From NCBI GenBank assembly GCA_020060465.1, contig JAGVAD010000024.1, positions 62,001 through 126,000 of the forward strand: a stretch of DNA of 64,000 nucleotides. The letters are read 5' to 3'. Below, piece by piece: positions 1 to 7,767 of the stretch. Each line of letters opens with the position of its first letter. The stretch's first letter is position 1. The DNA is from Anaerolineales bacterium. GTDB lineage: Bacteria > Chloroflexota > Anaerolineae > Anaerolineales > UBA4823. The notes under the pieces are model-generated. The model made no database searches, was not told the DNA's origin, and saw only the letters and a program-made list of their open reading frames with translations. A program made the position numbers and the translations under genes.

Positions 1-2
1 TG

Positions 3-533
3 ACCGTCATCAATAAGTCTGGCTATGACGTTTTCATCAAGCTCACCGGTTCGGCAGTGACGGATGCGTTCTATTACCTGACCATCCCCAGCGGCGACCG
101 CGACGCGCCAACCATCAAGGTCTTCACCATCATGAGCGACCTGTATGATCGCGAGACCTGGCAGTGCGACGGCGTCAAGAGCAGCGGCATCCTGATCGTG
201 GATGGCAACATCCGCCTGACCTTCACCCCCTGCGGCGAATTCAGGACCTACTGCTATTACTATGATGCAGGTCTCGCCTTCTTGGGCAAGGACATCTGCG
301 GCCGCTTTGCTCCGCTGGGCTGGACCTATGCATTCACCAGCACCGCTTGGCGTGTTGCCGGCGAGCCCCGCATGGAGAAGGTGACCTACTTCCGCTATCT
401 GCAGTATGGCGATCCCGACTGGTCCCTGGCTTTTCTCTACAACGGCTTCTGGACCACCGGCTGCACCACCCTCTTCTGGCGCTCCCGCACCTGGCTGACC
501 CCCACCGGTTGCTCCTGGCGCTATCAGTACTAA
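3..533 (+). CDS. Unrecognised Cys- and aromatic-rich protein, C-terminal part (5' truncated)
   Basis: The reading frame is open from the window edge, so the GTG at 57 offered by the ORF track is probably internal. The visible 176 residues begin TVINKSGYDVFIKLTG and continue with many Tyr, Phe, Trp and Cys residues, ending in CSWRYQY. The N-terminal part resembles short beta-rich repeat modules found in exported proteins, but I do not recognise a family. The scattered cysteines (about eight) could form disulfides in an exported domain, which is inference because the signal peptide lies outside the window. A strong hairpin 60 bases downstream closes the unit. Function unknown. Confidence 0.6.
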   Translation, partial: TVINKSGYDVFIKLTGSAVTDAFYYLTIPSGDRDAPTIKVFTIMSDLYDRETWQCDGVKSSGILIVDGNIRLTFTPCGEFRTYCYYYDAGLAFLGKDICGRFAPLGWTYAFTSTAWRVAGEPRMEKVTYFRYLQYGDPDWSLAFLYNGFWTTGCTTLFWRSRTWLTPTGCSWRYQY

Positions 534-594
534 GCCGATGGCAACTGGCTGAGAGGTTCATAATCCCAGCCGGATGAACAAAACTGAATAAGCA

Positions 595-625
595 ATCGGG
601 GCCTCGTGATCCACGAGGCCCCGAT
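595..625 (+). terminator. Strong hairpin terminator after the first gene
   Basis: A perfect 14-bp stem (ATCGGGGCCTCGTG with its complement) closes on a 3-base loop. It lies about 60 bases after the stop of the partial gene. There is no long T-tract, so it may be an intrinsic terminator of the weak-U type or an mRNA-stabilising hairpin. Confidence 0.7.
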
Positions 626-735
626 GTGGTTAAATGGAAAGCGTTCGGAAATTCCCCCCACCCCTATTCCCCCTTCCCAGCGGGAAGGTAAGCCAGGGGG
701 GATGGGTAAGAAAGACGGTTTCCGAACATTCTCAA

Positions 736-744
736 TGATATAAT
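736..744 (+). promoter_or_regulatory. Extended -10 promoter candidate for prfA
   Basis: TGATATAAT is a perfect extended -10 element about 85 bases before the prfA start codon. No convincing -35 box lies 17 bases upstream, which is tolerated at extended -10 promoters. The rest of the 534-829 gap holds only the terminator and C-rich sequence with no gene. Confidence 0.5.
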
Positions 745-829
745 CTGAGTTGACTCCGAGGCGCAAAGGTCACAAGCAAGCGTTGTGGGCGATGCGCCTT
801 TTAAATGCCAGGATGGACTGATTGAGAAT

Positions 830-1891
830 ATGTTGGAAAAGCTGAAAGCAATCGAAGAACGGTACGAAGAAATCAATCATTTATTGATGGAAACCGGCAA
901 CGACTACCAGCGCGCCGCCGAACTGGGTATGGAACGCGCCGAACTGGAACCTATCGTGCACAAGGCGCAGGAATATCGCCAGGCGCTAACGCGCCTGGAA
1001 GAAGCGCGCAGCCTGCGCGAGAGCGAAGATGAAGAACTGCATCTGCTGGCGCAAGCCGAGATCGAGGAATTGGAACCGCAAATCGAACGCCTGGAGGCCG
1101 AGATTAAGGGTCTGCTCTTGCCCAAAGACCCGCGCGACCAGCGCAATGTAATCATGGAAATCCGCGCCGGCGCCGGCGGGGACGAGGCAGCTTTATTCGC
1201 CGCCGATCTGTTTCGCATGTATTCGCGCTACGCTGAGCGACAGGGCTGGACGGTGGAGGTGCTTTCCGCCAATGAGATCGGCATCGGCGGCTACAAAGAA
1301 ATCATCTTCATGGTCAAGGGGCGCGGTGCATATTCGCGCCTCAAATACGAGTCGGGCGTCCATCGCGTACAACGCGTGCCGGTCACCGAAGCCTCCGGCC
1401 GCATTCACACCTCTACAGCCACGGTAGCCGTTCTGGCAGAGGTGGACGAGGTCGAAGTAGATATTCCCGAAAGCGACATCCGCATGGATGTTTATAAATC
1501 GGCCGGCGCCGGCGGACAGAATGTGCAAAAGAACGCCACCGCAGTACGCATCACCCATATTCCCACCGGCATCGTAGTCGCCTGCCAGGATGAGCGTTCG
1601 CAATTGCAGAACCGGCTGCGGGCGATGAGCATCCTGCGCGCCCGATTATACGAGATCGAACAGGAAAAGCTGCGCCAGGAAGTAGATGAAACCCGCCGCT
1701 CTCAGGTAGGCACCGGCGATCGGTCGGAGAAGATCCGCACTTATAATTATCCACAGTCGCGCGTCACCGATCACCGCATCAACCTATCGAACTATAACCT
1801 TCCGGCGGTGATGGAAGGGTATATTGACGAATTTATCGAAGAACTGGCTTTGCAGGACGAAACCGAACGTCTGGCGACCATTGGGGAATGA
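830..1891 (+). CDS. prfA: Peptide chain release factor 1
   Basis: Class I release factor that reads UAA and UAG in the ribosomal A site and triggers peptidyl-tRNA hydrolysis. The codon-recognition tripeptide is PVT (residues 184-186, in RVPVTEASGRIHTS), the RF1 type and not the SPF of RF2. The catalytic GGQ lies at 228-230 within SAGAGGQNVQKN. The start was set at ATG 830 (MLEKLKAIEERYEE), which gives 353 residues, the usual RF1 length; the longer ORF-track start adds an unrelated 15-residue lead. prmC, which methylates the GGQ glutamine, follows after 23 bases, a widespread pairing. Confidence 0.97.
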   Translation: MLEKLKAIEERYEEINHLLMETGNDYQRAAELGMERAELEPIVHKAQEYRQALTRLEEARSLRESEDEELHLLAQAEIEELEPQIERLEAEIKGLLLPKDPRDQRNVIMEIRAGAGGDEAALFAADLFRMYSRYAERQGWTVEVLSANEIGIGGYKEIIFMVKGRGAYSRLKYESGVHRVQRVPVTEASGRIHTSTATVAVLAEVDEVEVDIPESDIRMDVYKSAGAGGQNVQKNATAVRITHIPTGIVVACQDERSQLQNRLRAMSILRARLYEIEQEKLRQEVDETRRSQVGTGDRSEKIRTYNYPQSRVTDHRINLSNYNLPAVMEGYIDEFIEELALQDETERLATIGE

Positions 1892-1914
1892 AAAGCCCTG
1901 CATCTGAGTGATCC

Positions 1915-2754
1915 TTGATTTATCCCACCTCTGTTCTGTCCAGCGTTACGCAACGGCTTAGCAGCGTCAGTGAAAGCGCTGCGCTGGATGCCCAGGTGTT
2001 GCTGGCGGCAATACTCGGTCGTCCGCGCTCCTGGGTGATGGCGCATCCAGAGGCGCGCCTGACCCCGCAACAAGAGGCCGCTTTGACCGAGAAGCTGGCG
2101 CGCCTGGAAAAGGGCGAACCGCTGCCGTATGTGCTGGGGCGCTGGGAATTTTACGGCCTGGAATTTGAGGTCTCGTCGGCGGCTTTGATCCCGCGCCCGG
2201 AGACCGAGTTGATGGTAGATGTTGCGCTGAACTGGCTGCGCAGCCGATCCAAGCCCTGTTTGGCGGTTGATGTGGGCGCCGGGACGGGCTGCATCGCGGT
2301 TGCATTGGCTGTACATGACAAGAATTTGCGCGTTATTGTCGTGGATATTTCCCTGGAAGCATTACGCCTGGCGCAACGCAACATCCAGCGCCACGCGCTG
2401 CAAGAACGCGCCCTTTGCATCCAGGCCGATTTACTCCCCGCGGCAGGTGTGCAATACGACCTCATTTGCGCCAACCTGCCGTATATTCCTACCGATACGC
2501 TGCGCGGGCTTCCCATTGCCAGGTGGGAGCCCTGGCAGGCTTTGGACGGGGGCGCCGATGGGCTGCAACTGATTCGGCGGCTGCTCGCACGAGCGCCAAC
2601 CGCCATCAAACCAGGCGGTCTGATTTTGTTAGAGATCGAAGCCAGCCAGGGCGAGGCCGTTCAAGCGCTGGCGCAAGCGGCGTTCCCACACGTCGAAATC
2701 AAATTGACCCAAGACCTGGCGGGGCGCGACCGCCTCATCTCAATCCAAACCTGA
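1915..2754 (+). CDS. prmC: Release factor glutamine N5-methyltransferase
   Basis: Methylates the glutamine of the GGQ motif of release factors with S-adenosylmethionine. The N-terminal helical domain (about residues 1-75) is followed by RWEFYGLEFEVSSAALIPRPETE and a class I methyltransferase fold with the SAM loop VDVGAGTGCIAVALA. The substrate-binding motif is NLPYIPT, whereas most PrmC proteins have NPPY; the second position is therefore altered, although the asparagine and Pro-Tyr are kept. The only reasonable start is TTG 1915, just after prfA. The next gene begins one base after its stop. 279 residues, full length. Confidence 0.94.
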   Translation: MIYPTSVLSSVTQRLSSVSESAALDAQVLLAAILGRPRSWVMAHPEARLTPQQEAALTEKLARLEKGEPLPYVLGRWEFYGLEFEVSSAALIPRPETELMVDVALNWLRSRSKPCLAVDVGAGTGCIAVALAVHDKNLRVIVVDISLEALRLAQRNIQRHALQERALCIQADLLPAAGVQYDLICANLPYIPTDTLRGLPIARWEPWQALDGGADGLQLIRRLLARAPTAIKPGGLILLEIEASQGEAVQALAQAAFPHVEIKLTQDLAGRDRLISIQT

Positions 2755-2755
2755 T

Positions 2756-3544
2756 ATGTTTGTCTTTCTTTCCAAGCTGCTTCCGTTGTTGATTTACCCA
2801 TTAGGGCTGGCCTGCATTTTTATCTTCCTGGCGCTGACGCTGCGACGGGCTAACCGGCAGCGCGTCGCGCTGATTGCAGCGTTGCTGTGTTTGTGGCTGG
2901 GCGGCAACCGTTGGGTAGCCCTGTCGCTGGCGCGCTCGCTGGAACAGCGTTATCTGCCGCCGGACTCAACGCCGCACGCTGAAGCCATCGTTCTGTTGGG
3001 CGGCGGCACAGAAACCTGGGATGTTCCCCGCCCGATGACCGAAATCAGCAGCGCGGGGGACCGCATCCTCTATGCGGCAAGTCTCTATCGTCAGGGCGCA
3101 GCCCCCTACATCCTGGTGAGCGGCGGGCTGCTGGATTGGAATCGTCTGCCGACCACGCCAGCCGAGGATATGACCGCCTTGCTGACCTTTATGGGCGTCC
3201 CGGCTGAAGCCATCTGGCAGCAAAACGCCTCGCGCAACACCTATGAAGACGCAATGTATTGCGCCCGCATCCTGCGGGAAAAGGGCATCCAACGCATTTT
3301 ACTGGTCACTTCAGCAGCCCACATGCCGCGTTCCGTGCATCTGTTTGAGGCTCAGGGGCTGGAAGTGCTGCCTGCGCCGGTGGATTACACGATCACCGAT
3401 AGCGAATGGCGCAACGAATGGCGCGCGGGTCCGCGTGCCTGGCTGATCGGCCTGATCCCCAGCGCCGATCACCTGGCTACGACCACGCGCATGTTAAAAG
3501 AGTACCTGGGGATGTTCATTTACGACTTGCGCGGCTGGTACTGA
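2756..3544 (+). CDS. YdcF/ElyC-like DUF218 membrane protein
   Basis: A 262-residue protein with two N-terminal membrane segments (LLPLLIYPLGLACIFIFLAL and VALIAALLCLWLGG) followed by a soluble DUF218 domain. Family landmarks are EAIVLLGGGTE, ILVSGG, AEDMTALLTFMGVPAEAIWQ, SRNTYEDA and LLVTSAAHMPRS. Members such as SanA, ElyC and YdcF are linked to envelope integrity and peptidoglycan or undecaprenyl metabolism, but the reaction is not settled. Its start codon lies one base beyond the prmC stop, so it is co-transcribed with prfA-prmC. Confidence 0.85.
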   Translation: MFVFLSKLLPLLIYPLGLACIFIFLALTLRRANRQRVALIAALLCLWLGGNRWVALSLARSLEQRYLPPDSTPHAEAIVLLGGGTETWDVPRPMTEISSAGDRILYAASLYRQGAAPYILVSGGLLDWNRLPTTPAEDMTALLTFMGVPAEAIWQQNASRNTYEDAMYCARILREKGIQRILLVTSAAHMPRSVHLFEAQGLEVLPAPVDYTITDSEWRNEWRAGPRAWLIGLIPSADHLATTTRMLKEYLGMFIYDLRGWY

Positions 3545-3603
3545 GGCTTTTCCTGGAAAGCGGTAAAATATTCCCGCTTTCAGCGCAAAGAAAAGGATTC
3601 TCC

Positions 3604-4836
3604 ATGGTCAACCCGCTTCAAGACAAACGTATTTTATTGGGCGTTACCGGCTCCATCGCGGCTTATAAGGCAGCCGATTTGGCCTCAAAACTGACCCAGT
3701 TTGGGGCGCAAGTGGATGTCATCCTGACCCAGGCGGCCACGCAATTTGTTTCTCCGCTCACTTTTCAATCTGTGACCGGGCGCCGCGCCTACACCGATGC
3801 TGATCTGTGGGGCAACGAAGGGCATGTTCAGCACATCAACCTGGCGAGAAACGCCCAACTGATGACGATTGCGCCGGTCACTGCCAATACCCTGGCGCGC
3901 CTGGCGCATGGCATGGCGGATAATTTGTTAACCGTCGCCGCGCTGGCCATCCATTGCCCGTTGATTCTGGCGCCGGCGATGGATGGCGGCATGTACTCCC
4001 ATCCAGCCACCCAGGCTAATGTGGAGACCTTGCAGGCGCGCGGGGCAATTGTCGTGGGGCCAGCAGCCGGACATCTCGCCTCAGGTTTGGCGGGCGTGGG
4101 ACGCATGGTCGAGCCGGTGGAACTGCTCGGTCACATCCGTTGGGCGCTGGCGCAAGGCGGAAGGTTGCAAGGGCGCAAAATCATCGTCACCGCTGGCGGC
4201 ACGCAAGAGCCGATTGATCCGGTGCGAATGATCACCAACCGCTCCTCCGGCAAGCAGGGTTATGCATTGGCGCAGGCGGCTCTGGATTTGGGCGCAGAAG
4301 TGATCTTGATCAGCGCCCCCACAGCATTGACCACACCCGTCGGCGCGCGGTGTGTAGATGTACAAACTGCGGAGGAGATGTTGCAAGCGGTTCTGGCGGC
4401 GCTGCCTCAAGCAGACGCCCTGGTGATGGCGGCAGCGGTGGCTGATTTTCGCCCCGTTCAGGCAGCTATCCACAAAATCAAGAAAGAAAACGGCGCGCCA
4501 GAAATCCTGCTGGAAAGCACGCCGGATATTTTGCGCGCTGTTGCCCAGGCAAAGGCTGAACATGGTTGGCCGCGGGTCAGCGTGGGATTCGCCGCAGAAT
4601 CTCAGGACCTGATCGAAAATGCAGCAGCCAAGTTGAAAAACAAAAAATTAGACCTGATCGTCGCCAATGACATCAGCGCCTCCGACGCCGGTTTTGGCGC
4701 GGACGCCAACCGAGTGGTGTTGTTATATCCAGATGGGCGCGCAGATGCATTGCCATTGATGAGCAAGGATCAAGTAGCGGAAATTGTGATGCAGCGCGTC
4801 GTTGAGCTGCTGGAGGCGAACCAATCCACCAGATAA
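3604..4836 (+). CDS. coaBC: Bifunctional phosphopantothenoylcysteine decarboxylase / phosphopantothenate-cysteine ligase
   Basis: Makes 4'-phosphopantetheine from phosphopantothenate in coenzyme A synthesis. The N-terminal CoaC flavoprotein half contains ILLGVTGSIAAYKAADLA, the active-site histidine in GHVQHINLAR, and APVTANTLARLAHGMADNLLT. The canonical PxMNxxMW loop reads PAMDGGMY here. The CoaB half starts near residue 190 with IIVTAGGTQEPIDPVRMITNRSSGKQG and has the lysine motif AAAVADFRP..IHKIKK. The start is ATG 3604, preceded by AAAGGA; the ORF-track extension overlaps the upstream gene and is rejected. 410 residues, normal for the fusion. Confidence 0.95.
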   Translation: MVNPLQDKRILLGVTGSIAAYKAADLASKLTQFGAQVDVILTQAATQFVSPLTFQSVTGRRAYTDADLWGNEGHVQHINLARNAQLMTIAPVTANTLARLAHGMADNLLTVAALAIHCPLILAPAMDGGMYSHPATQANVETLQARGAIVVGPAAGHLASGLAGVGRMVEPVELLGHIRWALAQGGRLQGRKIIVTAGGTQEPIDPVRMITNRSSGKQGYALAQAALDLGAEVILISAPTALTTPVGARCVDVQTAEEMLQAVLAALPQADALVMAAAVADFRPVQAAIHKIKKENGAPEILLESTPDILRAVAQAKAEHGWPRVSVGFAAESQDLIENAAAKLKNKKLDLIVANDISASDAGFGADANRVVLLYPDGRADALPLMSKDQVAEIVMQRVVELLEANQSTR

Positions 4837-4842
4837 TTATTG

Positions 4843-4848
4843 TATAAT
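4843..4848 (+). promoter_or_regulatory. Possible -10 element upstream of the peroxiredoxin gene
   Basis: TATAAT sits 120 bases before the start codon of the peroxiredoxin gene, just after the coaBC stop. No clear -35 box is visible, so this is a weak call. Confidence 0.3.
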
Positions 4849-4967
4849 TTGGGGAAATTCTATCGTATATTGCTTTTATACGCACAGTTATTCCTTGTCT
4901 GATAAGCGATTCTCTGTTATCCTTTTTCACAAAGCAAAAAACAAAATCGCAACCAAAGGAGAGTAGT

Positions 4968-5765
4968 ATGGCGTTAAGAGTCGGGCAATACGCCCCTGAT
5001 TTTGTTTTAGAAGATCATCGCGGTGAGAAAATCCGCCTCAGCGATTATCTGGGGCGCAAAAACGTCGTTTTAGCGTTTTTCCCGCTGGCGTTTACACCGA
5101 TATGAACGGCTCAGATCCCCTCGTACCAGGTTGCATTAGACCAGTTCGAGCGGGTGAAAACCCAGGTCCTGGGTATCAGCGTTGACAGTAAACATTGCTT
5201 GAAAGCCTGGGCGGAGAGCCTGGGGGGCATCACCTATCCGCTGCTTTCGGATTTTTGGCCGCACGGCCAGGTAGCCCAGAAATACGGCGTTCTACGACCA
5301 GATGGCCGCAGTGAACGGGCGATCTTCATCATTGACAAAAGCGGCGTCATCTGCTATGTGGACGTTCATAATATTGATGAGCAACCCGATAACAACGTCC
5401 TGTTTCGCGAACTGGCAGCCATCGAAGGCGTCCCTGTGCCTGAGGAGCGTATTCCAGAGGCGGTTGCAGCCGGAGTCGTGCCCCAATCCGCGCCAGCAGG
5501 ACAAACAACATCTGGGGCGGCTGAACCCGCAGTGGTGATGTATTGCACCGATTGGTGCCCGGCTTGCCGTCGGGCGAGGGCTTATTTCAAGATCAATGAT
5601 GTGCCTTTTGAAGAGGTCAATATCACCCGCGATCGGGCAGCCGCGGCGCGTGTGCGCGCCTGGACGGGGGGGTATGAAACCACCCCTACCTTCGATGTGC
5701 GCGGTACGATTGTGGTTAACTTCGATGTAGATCGGCTGAATGAGCTGCTCGGCATCCAGGGCTGA
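4968..5765 (+). CDS. Selenocysteine peroxiredoxin fused to glutaredoxin (in-frame TGA at 5103-5105)
   Basis: Thiol/selenol peroxidase fused to its likely reductant. Translation from ATG 4968, after a strong AAAGGAGA site, gives MALRVGQYAPDFVLEDHRG..., a typical peroxiredoxin start. It runs to PLAFTPI, meets TGA, and continues in the same frame as TAQIPSYQVALDQFERVKTQVLGISVDS. The TGA is codon 46 and occupies the peroxidatic cysteine of the family motif PxxxTxxC, so it should be read as selenocysteine. The family arginine is seen in RSERAIFIID. After a Pro/Ala-rich linker comes a glutaredoxin domain (residues about 188-265) with CTDWCPACRRARAYF, active-site Cys197 and Cys200, and the cis-Pro segment TTPTF. 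The ORF track starts only at GTG 5154, losing the N-terminal 62 residues. A candidate SECIS hairpin follows the TGA. The alternative is a nonsense-mutated pseudogene, but that would have to hit exactly this codon. Confidence 0.85.
5117..5154 (+). promoter_or_regulatory. Candidate bacterial SECIS element
   Basis: Just downstream of the TGA at 5103, CCCCTCG (5117-5123) can pair with CGAGCGGG (5147-5154) with one bulged base. An inner GGT/ACC stem plus a flanking C-G pair closes the apical loop TGCATTAG (5132-5139). The loop starts 26 bases after the TGA and has G at its second position; both fit the known bacterial SECIS rule (G among the first two loop bases, roughly 16-37 bases spacing). Folded by hand only. 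Confidence 0.55.
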
Positions 5766-5804
5766 AAAGGATAGCCCACTTTACGCGGGCGCCAGCCGTC
5801 TGTC

Positions 5805-5821
5805 CAAACGGTTAGCGTTTG
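5805..5821. terminator. Weak hairpin between convergent genes
   Basis: CAAACG-GTTAG-CGTTTG forms a 6-bp stem between the converging peroxiredoxin and phosphatase genes. It could end transcription from either side, but there is no strong T-tract. Confidence 0.3.
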
Positions 5822-5825
5822 CAGT

Positions 5826-7376
5826 TTAGATAGACCGGCTCAGCGTGACAATGGTGATGTCATCCTCTTGTTCCCAGTCAGGGCCGGTAAATTCTGTGAG
5901 CCGCCCGATCAGGTACTGAATGAGTTCCTCGCCCTCCATGCGCGAATCGATGGTGAGCGATGAGAGGGTGTCTTGCAAGCGAGGAAAACCAAACATTTCT
6001 CGCCGAGAATCGTGCGCTTCGACCAGACCATCGCTGTACATCAGCAGACTATCGCCGGGCGCCAGTTGATCTTCTTTCTCCTCGTATTCGAGATCGGGAA
6101 AAAGCCCTAACGGAATGCCAGAAGCTTTCAATTCTCGCGCACCGTGCTGGGTGCGCAGATAAGGAAGATTATGGCCGGCGTTCGCATAGCGGATATGCCC
6201 CGTTTGCGGATCCAGGATCACCAGCAAACAGGTGACAAACATATCCATAGGCATTTCCTGGCTGAGTACATCGTTGACGCGCGCCAGCAATTTCCCCGGC
6301 GAATCCCGCCCGCTGCGGCCTATGCTGGCGGCTGCGCCGCGCAATACACTGCGGGCATTCGCCATGAGCAGCGCCGCCGGCACACCCTTATCGGTCACAT
6401 CTGCCACTACCAGACCCAACTTGCCATTTGGAAGGTGAATAAAGTCATAGAGGTCGCCGCTGACCACCCGCGCCGGCCGCCAAAACGCCGCCATGCGCCA
6501 CCCTGGGATCGCCGGTATCTGCTTGGTCAACAACCCCGATTGCACCTGACGCGCCATTTGCAAATCGCGCTCCAGCCAGGCTCTCTCGATTTCAAGTTGA
6601 TGTAGATGGGCGATCTCGATAGCCGGCGCGGTTTGCTGCGCAATAGCGCTGATCAGTTTGAGGTCGCCGCCGGTAAAAGGTCGGGTTGGCTCGCGCATCA
6701 AAACAAAGATGCCGATTACCCGCGTGTCAGACTTGAGCGGGGCGCAAAGCAGAGACACCGTCTCGTGATCCAGATCGCGAAAGTAGTGATTGGCAGACGC
6801 ATCATTAGAAATCTCTGCGCTGCCGCTTTGGATCACCCTCCCAATGAATTGATCTGGGGCAAGCGCTTCCGGCAGCAGATCGGCAGAAAGGCCGCAGCCG
6901 GCGATGATTTCTATTTGCTGTGTATCCTTGTGAATCAGGGCTGCAATGCCATGAGCGCCCTGGGCGCCAGAACAGATCTCGCTTAAGGCGGTCTCGGCAA
7001 TCAATTGGGGTTTTGGCGAGGCAATCAACCGCTCGGATAAGCGATAAAGCAAGTGTAGCTCTCGATATTTATCCAGAGCCTCCGCGGCGAGCGCCCTTTT
7101 TTGCATCTCTTGATCCAACAAGTAGGCGATAAGACTGGCCGTCAGCTCGCCCCACCGCGAACCCGGCAAGCTGAGCACCCAGCCGGCAACGAGATTGTCC
7201 TGAAGGATCGGGGAACGGACACCATTCGCGAGGGGATGATCCAGAGAAACGCCCAGCAGGGGTTTACCATCGGCGTCAAGGATGCTCAACGGTTCTCCTA
7301 AAGGTTGCAAAAACCTTTCCAGGAGACGCCCGCCTTCTTTATGCAGCCATCTATTCAGGGTAGTAATCGGGGTCAT
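5826..7376 (-). CDS. GAF-domain PP2C-type (RsbU/SpoIIE-like) serine phosphatase
   Basis: A 516-residue cytoplasmic regulator. The middle part (about residues 110-260) is a GAF domain introduced by YRELHLLYRLSERLIASPKP. The C-terminal part is a PPM/SpoIIE phosphatase with metal-binding SGDLYDF, VVADVTDKGVPAALLMA, NAGHNLPYL and YSDGLVEA. Such enzymes dephosphorylate anti-sigma-factor antagonists, and the family is often controlled by an upstream receiver. Its start overlaps the receiver gene by 26 bases, so it is the last gene of the kinase operon and probably its output. No anti-sigma or antagonist gene is adjacent, so the target is unknown. Confidence 0.88.
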   Translation of the reverse strand: MTPITTLNRWLHKEGGRLLERFLQPLGEPLSILDADGKPLLGVSLDHPLANGVRSPILQDNLVAGWVLSLPGSRWGELTASLIAYLLDQEMQKRALAAEALDKYRELHLLYRLSERLIASPKPQLIAETALSEICSGAQGAHGIAALIHKDTQQIEIIAGCGLSADLLPEALAPDQFIGRVIQSGSAEISNDASANHYFRDLDHETVSLLCAPLKSDTRVIGIFVLMREPTRPFTGGDLKLISAIAQQTAPAIEIAHLHQLEIERAWLERDLQMARQVQSGLLTKQIPAIPGWRMAAFWRPARVVSGDLYDFIHLPNGKLGLVVADVTDKGVPAALLMANARSVLRGAAASIGRSGRDSPGKLLARVNDVLSQEMPMDMFVTCLLVILDPQTGHIRYANAGHNLPYLRTQHGARELKASGIPLGLFPDLEYEEKEDQLAPGDSLLMYSDGLVEAHDSRREMFGFPRLQDTLSSLTIDSRMEGEELIQYLIGRLTEFTGPDWEQEDDITIVTLSRSI

Positions 7377-7764
7377 TGGTGAAAAGAACCTTTGTCGCTA
7401 GTTCCAGAAGCTCATCTGGGTCGAAAGGTTTGCTCATATAGAAATTTGCCCCAGCTTCTTGACCCATTTGGCGGTCATATTCCTGACCTTTCGCAGTGAG
7501 GATTACAATCATTGTATCTTCGTATTGATATTCCTGTTTGATCACCCGGCAAACTTCAAAACCGTTGATTTTGGGGATCATCACATCCAAAAAGATCAAC
7601 CGAGGTCGCTGCTCGCGGGCCAGCCGCAGGGCATCCTCGCCGTTATCGGCTTTCAAGATGTCAACGCCGCGTTCCTCCAACTCCTCCAGCGTTTGTTCGA
7701 GGAGCAGCCGAATATACGCCTCGTCATCAACGATCAAAACTTTCTTTTGCGAACCATTGCCCAT
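7351..7764 (-). CDS. Single-domain response regulator (receiver only)
   Basis: A 137-residue CheY-like receiver without an output domain. Acidic residues are in VLIVDDEAY, the phosphorylated aspartate is Asp60 in LIFLDVMIP, and the conserved lysine is in YMSKPFDPDEL. It begins 3 bases after the kinase stop and overlaps the phosphatase start. The simplest reading is a phosphorelay in which the upstream kinase phosphorylates this receiver, which then controls the phosphatase. That order of action is inference from the operon. Confidence 0.9.
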   Translation of the reverse strand: MGNGSQKKVLIVDDEAYIRLLLEQTLEELEERGVDILKADNGEDALRLAREQRPRLIFLDVMIPKINGFEVCRVIKQEYQYEDTMIVILTAKGQEYDRQMGQEAGANFYMSKPFDPDELLELATKVLFTNDPDYYPE

Positions 7765-7767
7765 TTT

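Noticed and set aside
5103-5105. TGA as a simple nonsense mutation making a pseudogene
   Set aside because: The codon falls exactly on the catalytic cysteine, the rest of both domains is intact, and a SECIS-like hairpin follows. Kept as the alternative, but less likely.
5154-5765. GTG 5154 as the start of a 203-residue protein
   Set aside because: It begins in the middle of a peroxiredoxin domain without a ribosome site. A family-perfect N-terminus and strong ribosome site lie in frame at 4968, separated only by the TGA.
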